Assembly (NCBI RefSeq): GCF_947491715.1
Contig: NZ_CANLKR010000015.1
Span: 1-64,000, forward strand
Reading direction: 5' to 3'
DNA: 64,000 bases
DNA from: an uncultured Shewanella sp.
GTDB taxonomy: Bacteria; Pseudomonadota; Gammaproteobacteria; Enterobacterales; Shewanellaceae
In this document: in pieces, positions 54,318 through 61,794 of the stretch
Position numbering within the stretch: the first letter of the stretch is position 1
Layout: every line of letters begins with the position of its first letter
Notes under the pieces: generated by a model
Seen by the model: the letters and a program-made list of their open reading frames with translations, nothing else
Databases searched by the model: none
What the model was told of the DNA's origin: nothing
Program-made: the position numbers and the translations under genes

Positions 54318-54419
54318 CTATGCTTTAATTTCATTGCTCAAAGCACGGACCTTACGCAAATTAAGAAGAACGATAACGAATAGCAATATAATCAAAAAAA
54401 TTGATGTTGTACCGCACAT
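54318..54419 (-). CDS. Small single-pass membrane protein (33 residues)
   Basis: On the minus strand an ATG at 54419 opens a 33-residue frame: a short start MCGTTS, a strongly hydrophobic stretch (IFLIILLFVIVLL) and a basic, polar tail NLRKVRALSNEIKA. This positive-inside layout is what small membrane proteins look like. An AAAGGA sequence lies upstream but 13 bp or more from the ATG, which is long. The frame sits alone between the purA terminator and the Sel1 gene. It could be a chance frame, but the clear segment and charged tail favour a real gene. Confidence 0.4.
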   Translation of the reverse strand: MCGTTSIFLIILLFVIVLLNLRKVRALSNEIKA

Positions 54420-54525
54420 TTTAAGCGCTAGATCCTTTCTGTTACCTGTGAGCGTGCTCAATTTTATTTTAAGAAATACGCCTAAACGCCGATGATATGA
54501 ATAAGGATTGTCATTGGGGGTTTTT

Positions 54526-55134
54526 ATGTTAGGTTATGTGTTAGCCTTGATTGTGTTTTTATTTTCGCTATCGAGCGTGGCGACGCCAATGGCGGTGGAG
54601 ATTTACAGTCAAGAACGTTTACTGACGTTAATTAGAAAGCAGGCGTATTTACAGCAAGTGAAGCGTGATAACTGTCAATTAGTACAAGATATTGAAGCGA
54701 GAGCCGATGTGCTCAAACAGCCTTTATATCAATTCTTATGGGGCGAAATGCTCAATGTGGGTCAGTGCGTGAAAGCGGACCCTAAGCGAGGGATTGCACT
54801 GTTACGCAAAGCGGCCAATCAAGGCAGCAGCGAAGCCATGATGAAAATGGCAGACTATTATTATCGGGGTCAGTTTGTGATCCAGGATAAAACGAGGGCA
54901 GTGCGTTATGTGCTGTCCGCCGCAACTGGCGGCAACGTATCGGCTCAAATGAGCCTAGTGCGTTTATACAATGAAGGTTTAGGCAGTCCGGTGGATTATG
55001 AATTAGCCTTTCACTGGTTATATAACGCTGTTTTTACCGATGAGGCGAAAAAAAATGAAGCCTCACAATTATTAAAGTTGCTTGAAAAGCGCATGCCACC
55101 CAGTGTGGTGGCTAGAGCCAAGAAGTCGACTTGA
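54526..55134 (+). CDS. Exported Sel1-repeat protein
   Basis: This 202-residue protein has a signal peptide (MLGYVLALIVFLFSLSSVA) and three Sel1-like repeats at about residues 65-180, e.g. GIALLRKAANQGSSEAMMKM and AVRYVLSAATGGNVSAQMSL. ATG 54526 is chosen because GGGGG lies five bases upstream. The usual Sel1 role is protein-protein scaffolding; a specific role is not known. It is just upstream of rnr but 64 bp apart, so co-transcription is possible. Confidence 0.75.
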   Translation: MLGYVLALIVFLFSLSSVATPMAVEIYSQERLLTLIRKQAYLQQVKRDNCQLVQDIEARADVLKQPLYQFLWGEMLNVGQCVKADPKRGIALLRKAANQGSSEAMMKMADYYYRGQFVIQDKTRAVRYVLSAATGGNVSAQMSLVRLYNEGLGSPVDYELAFHWLYNAVFTDEAKKNEASQLLKLLEKRMPPSVVARAKKST

Positions 55135-55198
55135 ATTTTACAATTAAGTGCTAGCCGATAAAAAAGATGAAGGTTGGCACCACTATTTTGGATAATGA

Positions 55199-57721
55199 AT
55201 GATCAAAGATCCGCATTTAAAGCGTGAGCAAGAAAAGTATGACAACCCTATCCCTAGCCGTGAGTTTATTTTAGATCACTTACGCGCCCAAACATCACCT
55301 CAAAATCGTGAGCAAATCGGTTTAGCGCTGAATATTGAAAGCGAAGAGCAAGTCGAAGCGTTAAGACGTCGACTGCGGGCCATGGAAAGAGATGGCGAGT
55401 TGGTGTTTACTCGAGGAAAATCTTACGGATTACCGGAGAGAATGGATCTGTTAACGGGCACCGTTATCGGGCACAGAGATGGATTTGGTTTTTTAAAGTT
55501 GGAAGAAGGGGGCGATGACCTCTATATCCATAACCGTGATATGTTGATGTACTTTCATGGTGATAAAGTCTTAGCACAAAAAGCGGGCGTCGATCGCAAA
55601 GGTCGTCGTGAAGCGCGTATCGTGCGATTAGTACAACAAAGAACAGCGGCCTTAGTGGGGCGTTTTCACCTCGATGCTGGCATGGGGTTTGTGATTGCTG
55701 ATGATAAGCGTATCACTCAAGAAATACTGATCCCAGAAGAAGACAGAAAAGGCGCTCGTCAAGGTGATGTGGTGGTGGTGGAGTTAACACGCCGCCCTGG
55801 TCGCTATGTCAAAGCAGCGGGGAAAGTGACCGAAGTGCTGGGTCAGCAAATGGCGCCGGGAATGGAAATTGAAATTGCCCTGCGTAATTATGATTTACCC
55901 CATACTTGGTCCAGTGTGATTGAGAAAAAATTGCGCCGCATTCCAGACGAAGTCACTGAAGCTGATAAAGAAGGTCGTGTCGATTTACGTCATTTACCGC
56001 TTGTGACGATTGATGGTGAAGATGCCCGTGATTTTGATGATGCCGTCTATGCGGAAACCAAAAAAAGTGGCGGTTGGCGTTTATGGGTCGCCATTGCCGA
56101 TGTGAGTCATTATGTGCGAACAGAGTCTGCGCTCGACAGTGAGGCGCGTGCTCGAGGGAATTCTGTTTATTTCCCGTCGCAAGTGATCCCCATGTTGCCT
56201 GAAAAACTCTCTAATGGTTTATGTTCGCTCAAGCCTAAGGTCGATCGTTTGTGCATGGTCGCAGAAATGACCGTATCGGCAAAAGGGAAGTTATCGGGAT
56301 ATAAGTTCTACCCTGCTGTGATGCACTCTCATGCGAGGTTGACTTACACCCAAGTGGCTTCAATGTTAGAAGGTGGAGAGATTACATCAGATCATGAAGC
56401 CATTTTCCCACATCTGCAGACATTGCAAAGTTTGTATTTAACCTTAGACGGGACGCGGGCTCAGCGTGGGGCGATTGCCTTTGAAACCACTGAAACGCAG
56501 TTTATTTTTAATGAGCAGCGTAAGATTGACAAAATTGTACCGAGCACACGTAATCAAGCCCATAAGATCATTGAAGAATGTATGATTTTAGCCAATGTGG
56601 CATCGGCAAAGTTTGTCAAAAAGCATAAGGGTGAAGTGCTGTATCGCGTGCATGAGTCGCCATCAGAGCAAAAGCTGACGCAATTTAAAGACTTTTTGGC
56701 TGAGCGTGGACTCACTATGACAGGTGGATTAGAGCCTGAGCCCAGTGATTATCAAGCCATTATGGAGCAAGTGGCCGATAGGCCTGATGCTGAGCTTATT
56801 CAAGTCATGCTGCTGCGTTCTATGCGTCAAGCGACGTATACGCCGGATAATGAAGGTCACTTTGGACTCGCGTTGGAAGAATATTCACATTTCACTTCGC
56901 CTATTCGTCGTTACCCTGATTTAGTACTGCATCGTGTGATCCGCTATTTATTGGCTAAAAAAGCCGGTAGTGGCAATGATAAATGGACCAGTGATGGCGG
57001 TTTTCATTATCAATTAGATGAGCTAGACCAGCTAGGCGTAGAATGCTCTACCACTGAACGGCGCGCAGATGAAGCCACACGTGATGTGAATGATTGGCTC
57101 AAGTGTGAATTTATGCAAGATCACGTGGGTGATACCTTTGACGCTGTGATTGCCTCTGTGACGCATTTTGGTTTATTTGTACGCTTAAACAGCCTCTTTA
57201 TCGATGGTTTAGTGCATATTTCAAGCTTGGGTAGTGATTATTATCAATATGATAATATGCGCCAACGTTTGGTGGGTGAAGCCACTAAGCAAGTGTACCA
57301 AATTGGTGATGCCGTAACGGTCAAAGTGGCTGCGGTCGATTTAGACGATCGTAAAATTGATCTGGTTATGGTGGGTGAAGACAAAGGCCGTCGACGTAAA
57401 AGCAACAAACCGATGACCGCCAGAGAGCGAGTGAACCAAGAAGGTGCAAAGCTTGGGAGTACTGACTCGAAAGGTGCTGGAAGCCCCAGTAGCCGAAGAG
57501 GAAGAAGCAGTGCTGGTAGCAAGGCTGACACAGATAGCCAATCAACTAAGTCTAAAAGCCGCAGTAAAAACCGTCGTAAGACTGGTGGCAGCAAGACTGG
57601 CAGCGCGACAGCATCATCGTCAGCTAACGCGACGAAAACTGGCGTGAAAGCCTCAGCAAAAAAATCAAAAACGTCGGCTAAAAAAGCCAAGACGACTAAG
57701 CGTAAAGCGAGTAAGAAGTAA
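55199..57721 (+). CDS. rnr: Ribonuclease R
   Basis: This 840-residue 3'-5' exoribonuclease degrades structured RNA and is important in the cold and in ribosome quality control. It has an N-terminal winged-helix-like part, two cold-shock OB folds (about 80-240), the catalytic RNB domain with [16 protein letters not shown] (metal-binding aspartates), an S1 domain (about 640-725) and a long lysine/serine-rich basic tail (about 735-840). The tail is longer and more repetitive (SK, KT repeats) than in E. coli (813 residues). The stop codon TAA is directly followed by the rlmB ATG. Confidence 0.97.
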   Translation: MIKDPHLKREQEKYDNPIPSREFILDHLRAQTSPQNREQIGLALNIESEEQVEALRRRLRAMERDGELVFTRGKSYGLPERMDLLTGTVIGHRDGFGFLKLEEGGDDLYIHNRDMLMYFHGDKVLAQKAGVDRKGRREARIVRLVQQRTAALVGRFHLDAGMGFVIADDKRITQEILIPEEDRKGARQGDVVVVELTRRPGRYVKAAGKVTEVLGQQMAPGMEIEIALRNYDLPHTWSSVIEKKLRRIPDEVTEADKEGRVDLRHLPLVTIDGEDARDFDDAVYAETKKSGGWRLWVAIADVSHYVRTESALDSEARARGNSVYFPSQVIPMLPEKLSNGLCSLKPKVDRLCMVAEMTVSAKGKLSGYKFYPAVMHSHARLTYTQVASMLEGGEITSDHEAIFPHLQTLQSLYLTLDGTRAQRGAIAFETTETQFIFNEQRKIDKIVPSTRNQAHKIIEECMILANVASAKFVKKHKGEVLYRVHESPSEQKLTQFKDFLAERGLTMTGGLEPEPSDYQAIMEQVADRPDAELIQVMLLRSMRQATYTPDNEGHFGLALEEYSHFTSPIRRYPDLVLHRVIRYLLAKKAGSGNDKWTSDGGFHYQLDELDQLGVECSTTERRADEATRDVNDWLKCEFMQDHVGDTFDAVIASVTHFGLFVRLNSLFIDGLVHISSLGSDYYQYDNMRQRLVGEATKQVYQIGDAVTVKVAAVDLDDRKIDLVMVGEDKGRRRKSNKPMTARERVNQEGAKLGSTDSKGAGSPSSRRGRSSAGSKADTDSQSTKSKSRSKNRRKTGGSKTGSATASSSANATKTGVKASAKKSKTSAKKAKTTKRKASKK

Positions 57722-58474
57722 ATGAAGAAACAAGAATTAACTTTTGGTATTCACGCTGTGGGTGCCGTGTTAGAAAACAGCCCAGAGCGGGTCATTGAAA
57801 TGTGGGTATTACAAGGGCGTGATGATAAACGCCTTGCGCCCTTGTTAGCGAAAGCGGCAGAGTATGGGGTATCCATTCAATATGCTTCGCGCAAGGCCCT
57901 AGATGACAAATCCAGTGGTGCTCAGCATCAAGGCGTCGTCGCAAAAGTGAAAGCGGCCAAGGTTCTCAGTGATAATGAGTTAGATGCGTTGTTAAACCAA
58001 GTAAAGGCTGATGAGACCAAAACGCCGTTTTTCTTGATTTTAGATGGCGTGACCGATCCTCATAATCTCGGTGCATGCCTGCGTAATGCCGATGCAGCGG
58101 GGGCCCAAGGTGTCATTGTCCCTAAAGATAATTCCGTTGGCTTAACGCCCGTAGTGAGCAAAGTGGCTTGCGGCGCCGCAGAAGTCGTGCCGTTATTTCA
58201 AGTGACCAACTTGGCGCGCACTATGCGTTACTTGCAAGAGCAAGGCGTGTGGGTTGTTGGCGCGGCGGGAGAAGCGGATTGTGAATTATATCAAGCCGAT
58301 TTAAAAGGCCCAATTGCCATTGCCATGGGCGCCGAAGGTAAAGGGCTGCGCCGCTTAAGCCGCGAAAGCTGTGATACCTTAGTGTCAATTCCCATGGCGG
58401 GCTCGGTATCAAGCCTGAATGTCTCGGTCGCTACCGGCATTTGCTTGTTTGAAGCAGTGCGCCAAAGATTGTAG
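57722..58474 (+). CDS. rlmB: 23S rRNA Gm2251 2'-O-methyltransferase
   Basis: This 250-residue SPOUT methyltransferase modifies G2251 of 23S rRNA at the peptidyl-transferase P loop. The N-terminal RNA-binding part ([12 protein letters not shown]) and the SPOUT knot motifs [33 protein letters not shown] and [19 protein letters not shown] are all present. The start codon directly abuts the rnr stop, so the two are translationally coupled, the same order as in E. coli. In E. coli the yjfIJKL genes follow rlmB; here they are elsewhere. Confidence 0.97.
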   Translation: MKKQELTFGIHAVGAVLENSPERVIEMWVLQGRDDKRLAPLLAKAAEYGVSIQYASRKALDDKSSGAQHQGVVAKVKAAKVLSDNELDALLNQVKADETKTPFFLILDGVTDPHNLGACLRNADAAGAQGVIVPKDNSVGLTPVVSKVACGAAEVVPLFQVTNLARTMRYLQEQGVWVVGAAGEADCELYQADLKGPIAIAMGAEGKGLRRLSRESCDTLVSIPMAGSVSSLNVSVATGICLFEAVRQRL

Positions 58475-58563
58475 TCTTATCGCCCATTCGATAAGCTTGA
58501 ATGAGTTTAACTAAACCGTTTTTTGTACTTGGTGGTTTGGTTTTTAGCATATTGCTACTATTC

Positions 58564-58590
58564 TTTTAGCGCAGCTTAGCTGCGCTAAAA
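58564..58590. repeat. Perfect palindrome behind rlmB
   Basis: TTTTAGCGCAGC and GCTGCGCTAAAA pair perfectly (12 bp, 3-nt loop), 90 bp after rlmB. The T tract is on the 5' side, so it is not a normal + strand terminator. Confidence 0.6.
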
Positions 58591-58703
58591 GATAGCCCTG
58601 AGATCTCATTCACACAAGATTGTGATCACTGACTTTATTTGTATAAAGTTATTTGGTTCGTGTTGTTTCTTATCATTTAAGTCAATTGCCTGCCACAGGT
58701 TAA

Positions 58704-58730
58704 GATCGTGGATCCCCATCCACACTGGGC
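58704..58730. repeat. Dispersed repeat copy A
   Basis: A 27-bp motif starting GATCGTG and ending CCATCCACACTGGGC. A near-identical copy is at 60814-60839, with one base deleted and a few substitutions. Confidence 0.55.
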
Positions 58731-58911
58731 CAAAGGGGATCAACAGCAAATAATATCCTTATCTAAAGGCCAGTTCGATATCCCTATTTCTCGCTTAAAG
58801 AGATGACTACGTCACCTTCGCCCCCTCTTGGAACCCCTTGCCGCCCCTAGCGGAACAAAGCGCTTTATCATTCAAAAAACAAGAATTACTATCGCCTTAT
58901 ATTCGCCGTCT

Positions 58912-59050
58912 GATGTTTAGGACTAACGAATGTCGTGATGACAAGGATGTCATGGAACGACCGTGGCTCACCTAAGGCTATTTCGGCCCTGATGTTAAGG
59001 GACTCACAAATGCAGTGATAACATGGATGTTAAGGAACAGCCATGCCTCA
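58912..59050. repeat. Degenerate 60-bp direct repeat pair
   Basis: Unit 1 is 58912-58970 and unit 2 is 58991-59050, about 75% identical by eye. Both contain GATGTT, AATG, GTGATAACA/GTGATGACA and GGAACAG/GGAACGA segments. They probably belong to an extragenic repeat family. Confidence 0.55.
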
Positions 59051-59246
59051 ATCACGTTATTCCTGATTGAGTTATCTCAGCTGTTCCTATGGGGGAGATT
59101 AAAGCATAAGCTAGTCTGTTGCTTAGAGTTGGCTTATAGATTTCCAAGTTATTAGTTGAGTATCATGAATGGGAACACTTAGCACCCTTAAAAGGAATGT
59201 ATTTGATCTTTCCTCCATCCTTAATAAAGATAAGTCGTGAACCCAT

Positions 59247-59390
59247 ATGATCCTTACAATAGAAACAGATAGGCTATTGCTGCTTCCGCCCAGTGAAGTT
59301 GCGTTTGCTATGTACTCAGCGTTTTATACCGATGAACAGGTTTTCAAAATGTATGGCGGGCTCATCAGCGAAGCACCAGCCTGGCTGTGA
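59247..59390 (+). pseudogene. GNAT acetyltransferase remnant
   Basis: A 47-residue frame starts like many GNAT N-acetyltransferases: ILTIETDRLLLLPPSE, then AMYSAFYTDEQVFKMYGG. It stops at 59388-59390 before the acetyl-CoA-binding core. No continuation is seen in the other frames after about 59430. It is a truncated gene remnant. Confidence 0.7.
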
Positions 59391-59494
59391 CCAAAAGCCG
59401 ACGTGAAATGCATTGGGCAATGGTCAGTTTTATCATTTTACTTAAGCGTGCTATAATGTTTTAAAATAAGTCTATAAATTTAATGGGTTATGTA

Positions 59495-59845
59495 ATGAAA
59501 AAATGTGCAGTGGCGGGACTCGTTGCTTTAGGTGCTTTGTTGTCTTTTAGTGCTGTTGCCAAAGATTTATCGTCAACAATAGAGCGTGTCTGGATGAAAG
59601 GTGATGGTAAGTTGTGGTTAAAAATGACTAGCGATGAATTTGATGCTTATTGTAAACCAGGTTGGTATGGGTTTAATTTATATATACCAGATTCTGATCC
59701 TGCTTATCCTTATTACTATGGTTTAATCACTTCTGCATTAGCGAAGCAACAATCTTTATTCATTGCAAACATTGATAAGTTTGATGGGACTGAAAGTTGT
59801 GACTTAACAGAGACTGCTTATGGGATAGTCGTTCAGAAAGCTTAA
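59495..59845 (+). CDS. Small exported cysteine-pair protein
   Basis: This 116-residue protein has a signal peptide (MKKCAVAGLVALGALLSFSAVA). The mature part has two cysteines, DAYCKPGWYGFNLYIP and FDGTESCDLTETAYG. The order (strand, cysteine, helix with LITSALAKQQSLFIANIDKF, cysteine, final strand) resembles the protein at 2441-2773, and both may be in the same small family. The start at 59495 is the one that gives a proper signal peptide; an upstream in-frame ATG is at 59483. The function is unknown. A terminator hairpin follows at 59904-59922. Confidence 0.65.
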   Translation: MKKCAVAGLVALGALLSFSAVAKDLSSTIERVWMKGDGKLWLKMTSDEFDAYCKPGWYGFNLYIPDSDPAYPYYYGLITSALAKQQSLFIANIDKFDGTESCDLTETAYGIVVQKA

Positions 59846-59903
59846 TGATATGGAAAAGGTAAACTTATATTTTGAGGAATATAAGTTTCTGTTATAGAAA
59901 AAG

Positions 59904-59928
59904 TGCCATCATCATGATGGCATTTTTA
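59904..59928 (+). terminator. Terminator after the small exported protein gene
   Basis: An 8-bp stem TGCCATCA / TGATGGCA (59904-59911 with 59915-59922) with a 3-nt loop is followed by T5. It also lies 32 bp beyond the convergent lipoprotein gene and may serve both. Confidence 0.8.
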
Positions 59929-59959
59929 GTTTGCTTTGTTTTTTGAAGCTGCGGAACAA

Positions 59960-60559
59960 TTACTGCTCAAAGGCCACGGTTCTGTGCTGGCAACGGTAAA
60001 TGTCGGCCATCACTGAGGTGGGGCGGCCGTTATTGGCATCGACAATTTTAGTGATATGAAAACGGTTACCGCCTTGCATATAAGTCTCATTAGCCAGTTC
60101 CACCTCTAAACTGTGTGGTGAGGTTTTCTCGATCATATGGGTGGTGAGCACTTTACAGTTTTGATTTTCGATTTCGGCAAAGGTAATGGGTTTGACGCTA
60201 TTAGCACCGGGCAGTAACTGGATGGTGCCCGCAGGTTTGCTATCATACGCGGTAATGATAGGGCACTTGAACAAGGTCGCGTCAACATTCACTGGACGAT
60301 GTTTTCTTTTCTCAATGACGTTAGTGATCAAATAGCGGTTAGCCCCAGCCAAATAGGTTTGGTTTTTCAGTTCTGGCTGAAGATTATTAGGGTGCTCCGT
60401 TTTAACATTGAAGCTTTTCACAAATTCACACTTATCTTGCGCCGCTTGCACTGCGGTGATTGGGATAACGTTACTGGCTTCTAACATGACGGGGATTTTC
60501 TTAGTGGCGCAGCCCGTTGCTGCAAAGGCAAGCAATGAAGCGATAATGACTTTTCTCAT
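59960..60559 (-). CDS. Lipoprotein with internal duplication
   Basis: This 199-residue lipoprotein has a lipobox FAATGC (cysteine at residue 17). The mature part is two tandem copies of one domain. Copy 1 runs from about residue 43 (KCEFVKSFNVKTEHP) and copy 2 from about 134 (NCKVLTTHMIEKTSP). Each has a leading Cys, a helix with ELxNxTYxxGxNR, an IT strand, a GRP/HRP turn and a final Cys. Spacing and the pair of cysteines in each copy suggest one disulfide per domain. It might be related to small RcsF/DUF4156-like lipoproteins, but I am not sure. The function is unknown. Confidence 0.7.
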   Translation of the reverse strand: MRKVIIASLLAFAATGCATKKIPVMLEASNVIPITAVQAAQDKCEFVKSFNVKTEHPNNLQPELKNQTYLAGANRYLITNVIEKRKHRPVNVDATLFKCPIITAYDSKPAGTIQLLPGANSVKPITFAEIENQNCKVLTTHMIEKTSPHSLEVELANETYMQGGNRFHITKIVDANNGRPTSVMADIYRCQHRTVAFEQ

Positions 60560-60613
60560 TAGGTAATTCCTTATAATCCTTTATATTTTTAATAGGTTAA
60601 AACTATTCCTAGT

Positions 60614-60658
60614 ATTAATAAAATAGTGATATTAATAAAATAGTCGTATTAATAAAGT
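60614..60658. repeat. 17-bp tandem repeat
   Basis: ATTAATAAAATAGTGAT (60614-60630), ATTAATAAAATAGTCGT (60631-60647) and a partial third unit. It lies about 55 bp upstream of the lipoprotein gene start, on the minus strand side of the promoter, so its copy number could affect expression. Confidence 0.7.
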
Positions 60659-60813
60659 TGACCAGTATATGTTTTTATTGTTAAGCCCGATACCAAATTT
60701 TGTCAAAAATGTCGGTTTTATCGCCTAAAATAGAATGACTTAGACTAAAGTGGGTTGAGGGTGTGAACTTTCATTCACACTTGTGAGCCTCTAATTAAGC
60801 TGCGCTTAATGGA

Positions 60814-60839
60814 GATCGTGAACTCCATCCACATTGGGC
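60814..60839. repeat. Dispersed repeat copy B
   Basis: A 26-bp motif starting GATCGTG and ending CCATCCACATTGGGC, matching the copy at 58704-58730. Confidence 0.55.
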
Positions 60840-60885
60840 ATTTGTTATTCATCAAGTTGGGCTTATTGAAGGAGGGAGATCTATG

Positions 60886-60912
60886 ATGAAACATGAAACA
60901 TGAAACATGAAA
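60886..60912 (+). repeat. 7-bp tandem repeat ATGAAAC
   Basis: ATGAAAC occurs three times plus six bases of a fourth unit. GGAGGGAG lies just before, so the first ATG (60883) is preceded by a strong ribosome-binding-like sequence. The frames that open here are only 6-7 codons long, so no gene is called. Confidence 0.75.
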
Positions 60913-61021
60913 GAGATGAACTCTGCTTAATTTTTATAGTGTCACTTCCGAATACGGCGAGTATTAAACCAGTTAATCTTTAGTATCAAAAATCTTATTG
61001 GCAGTGATAGAGACTTGGACT

Positions 61022-61495
61022 ATGGCTATTAATTTTTTGATAAAAGCACTCAATATGGATATTTTTTATGAATACATGCTCAAAGATGATGAGGAGTTAA
61101 GTTTTTCTCATGCATCTTGGCTGACTGTTGATGCGACTCCTGGTTATCCTTGTCGTGTTTCCCTCACTGATGCAAAAATAGGTGAGAATGTTTTGGTGGT
61201 ATCTTTTTGTCATCATAATGTTAGTTCTCCCTATAGAGCCTATGGTGCTATTTTTGTTAGAGAAAAAGCAACAATGGCGGTTTTAGATATTAATGAAGTC
61301 CCTGAAATGCTACGGTGTAGAATATTATCAATAAGAGCTTATAACGCTGAAACATTTATGATTGGTGCAGAAGTGATATCAGGAGAAAAGCTAGAGTTTG
61401 CGATTGATAGACAATTTCAGAATAGAGATGTTGAATACATCCATATTCATAATGCAAATCCTGGTTGCTTTAATTGCAGTGTATACCGAGCTTGA
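61022..61495 (+). CDS. DUF1203 family protein
   Basis: This 157-residue protein matches the DUF1203 family by its pattern: PGYPCRVSLTDAKIGENVLV, SPYRAYGAIFVRE, VPEMLRCRILSIRAYNAE and a C-terminal HIHNANPGCFNCSVYRA. Two or three conserved histidines and cysteines in the last motif could bind metal or be redox-active (inference). The family is cytoplasmic and its function is unknown. ATG 61022 is preferred to an upstream TTG at 60998. Confidence 0.82.
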   Translation: MAINFLIKALNMDIFYEYMLKDDEELSFSHASWLTVDATPGYPCRVSLTDAKIGENVLVVSFCHHNVSSPYRAYGAIFVREKATMAVLDINEVPEMLRCRILSIRAYNAETFMIGAEVISGEKLEFAIDRQFQNRDVEYIHIHNANPGCFNCSVYRA

Positions 61496-61794
61496 AAATA
61501 AGCATAGGCCGCAAGAGTCGAAATTAAAGCCATGACCACAGTTCAGTAATCTAGACGCTTAATTGTAAAATCTATTTTGTGATAAGTGTTATCAATGTAG
61601 TTGTTATAAAATTGCCTCCAATATGTTACATTTGGTTTTTTTTAGGGGTGGTAAATCTATTTGTGCATTAGGTCGTGTCGTTCGGCAATCACTTTTTGGC
61701 CTCAAAAAAGTAAAATAATCAGAATGAAAATGAACATAATAAGCGATGAAGTATCGATTATTAGTGGTCTCAAGGATGAAATTAAGGGAAAGAT
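61496..61794. other. Intergenic region upstream of the surface lipoprotein
   Basis: No gene is seen in these 299 bp. The promoter of the large lipoprotein gene presumably lies in the AT-rich part. AAGGGAAAG (61784-61792) serves as the ribosome-binding site of that gene. Confidence 0.5.

Larger units (their letters stand above)
58475..59494. other. 1-kb repeat-rich intergenic region
   Basis: No intact gene is seen between rlmB and the small exported protein. It contains a hairpin (58564-58590), a motif also found at 60814 (58704-58730), two degenerate 60-bp direct repeats (58912-58970 and 58991-59050), a second hairpin CTCAATCA / TGATTGAG (59047-59071) and the remnant of an acetyltransferase gene (59247-59390). 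The sequence is typical of decayed or repeat-derived chromosomal spacers. Confidence 0.6.
60560..61021. other. Intergenic region with two kinds of tandem repeat
   Basis: No gene is seen in these 462 bp. They contain a 17-bp tandem repeat (60614-60658), a copy of the dispersed motif (60814-60839), and a 7-bp tandem repeat directly after a strong ribosome-binding-like GGAGGGAG (60886-60912). Confidence 0.6.

Noticed and set aside
57244..57690. 148-codon minus-strand frame opposite the end of rnr
   Set aside because: It mirrors the Lys/Ser-rich tail of RNase R, giving a Leu-rich artefact.
60883..60900. Very short frame after a strong ribosome-binding sequence
   Set aside because: Six codons only. 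It is kept as a repeat finding but not called a gene.
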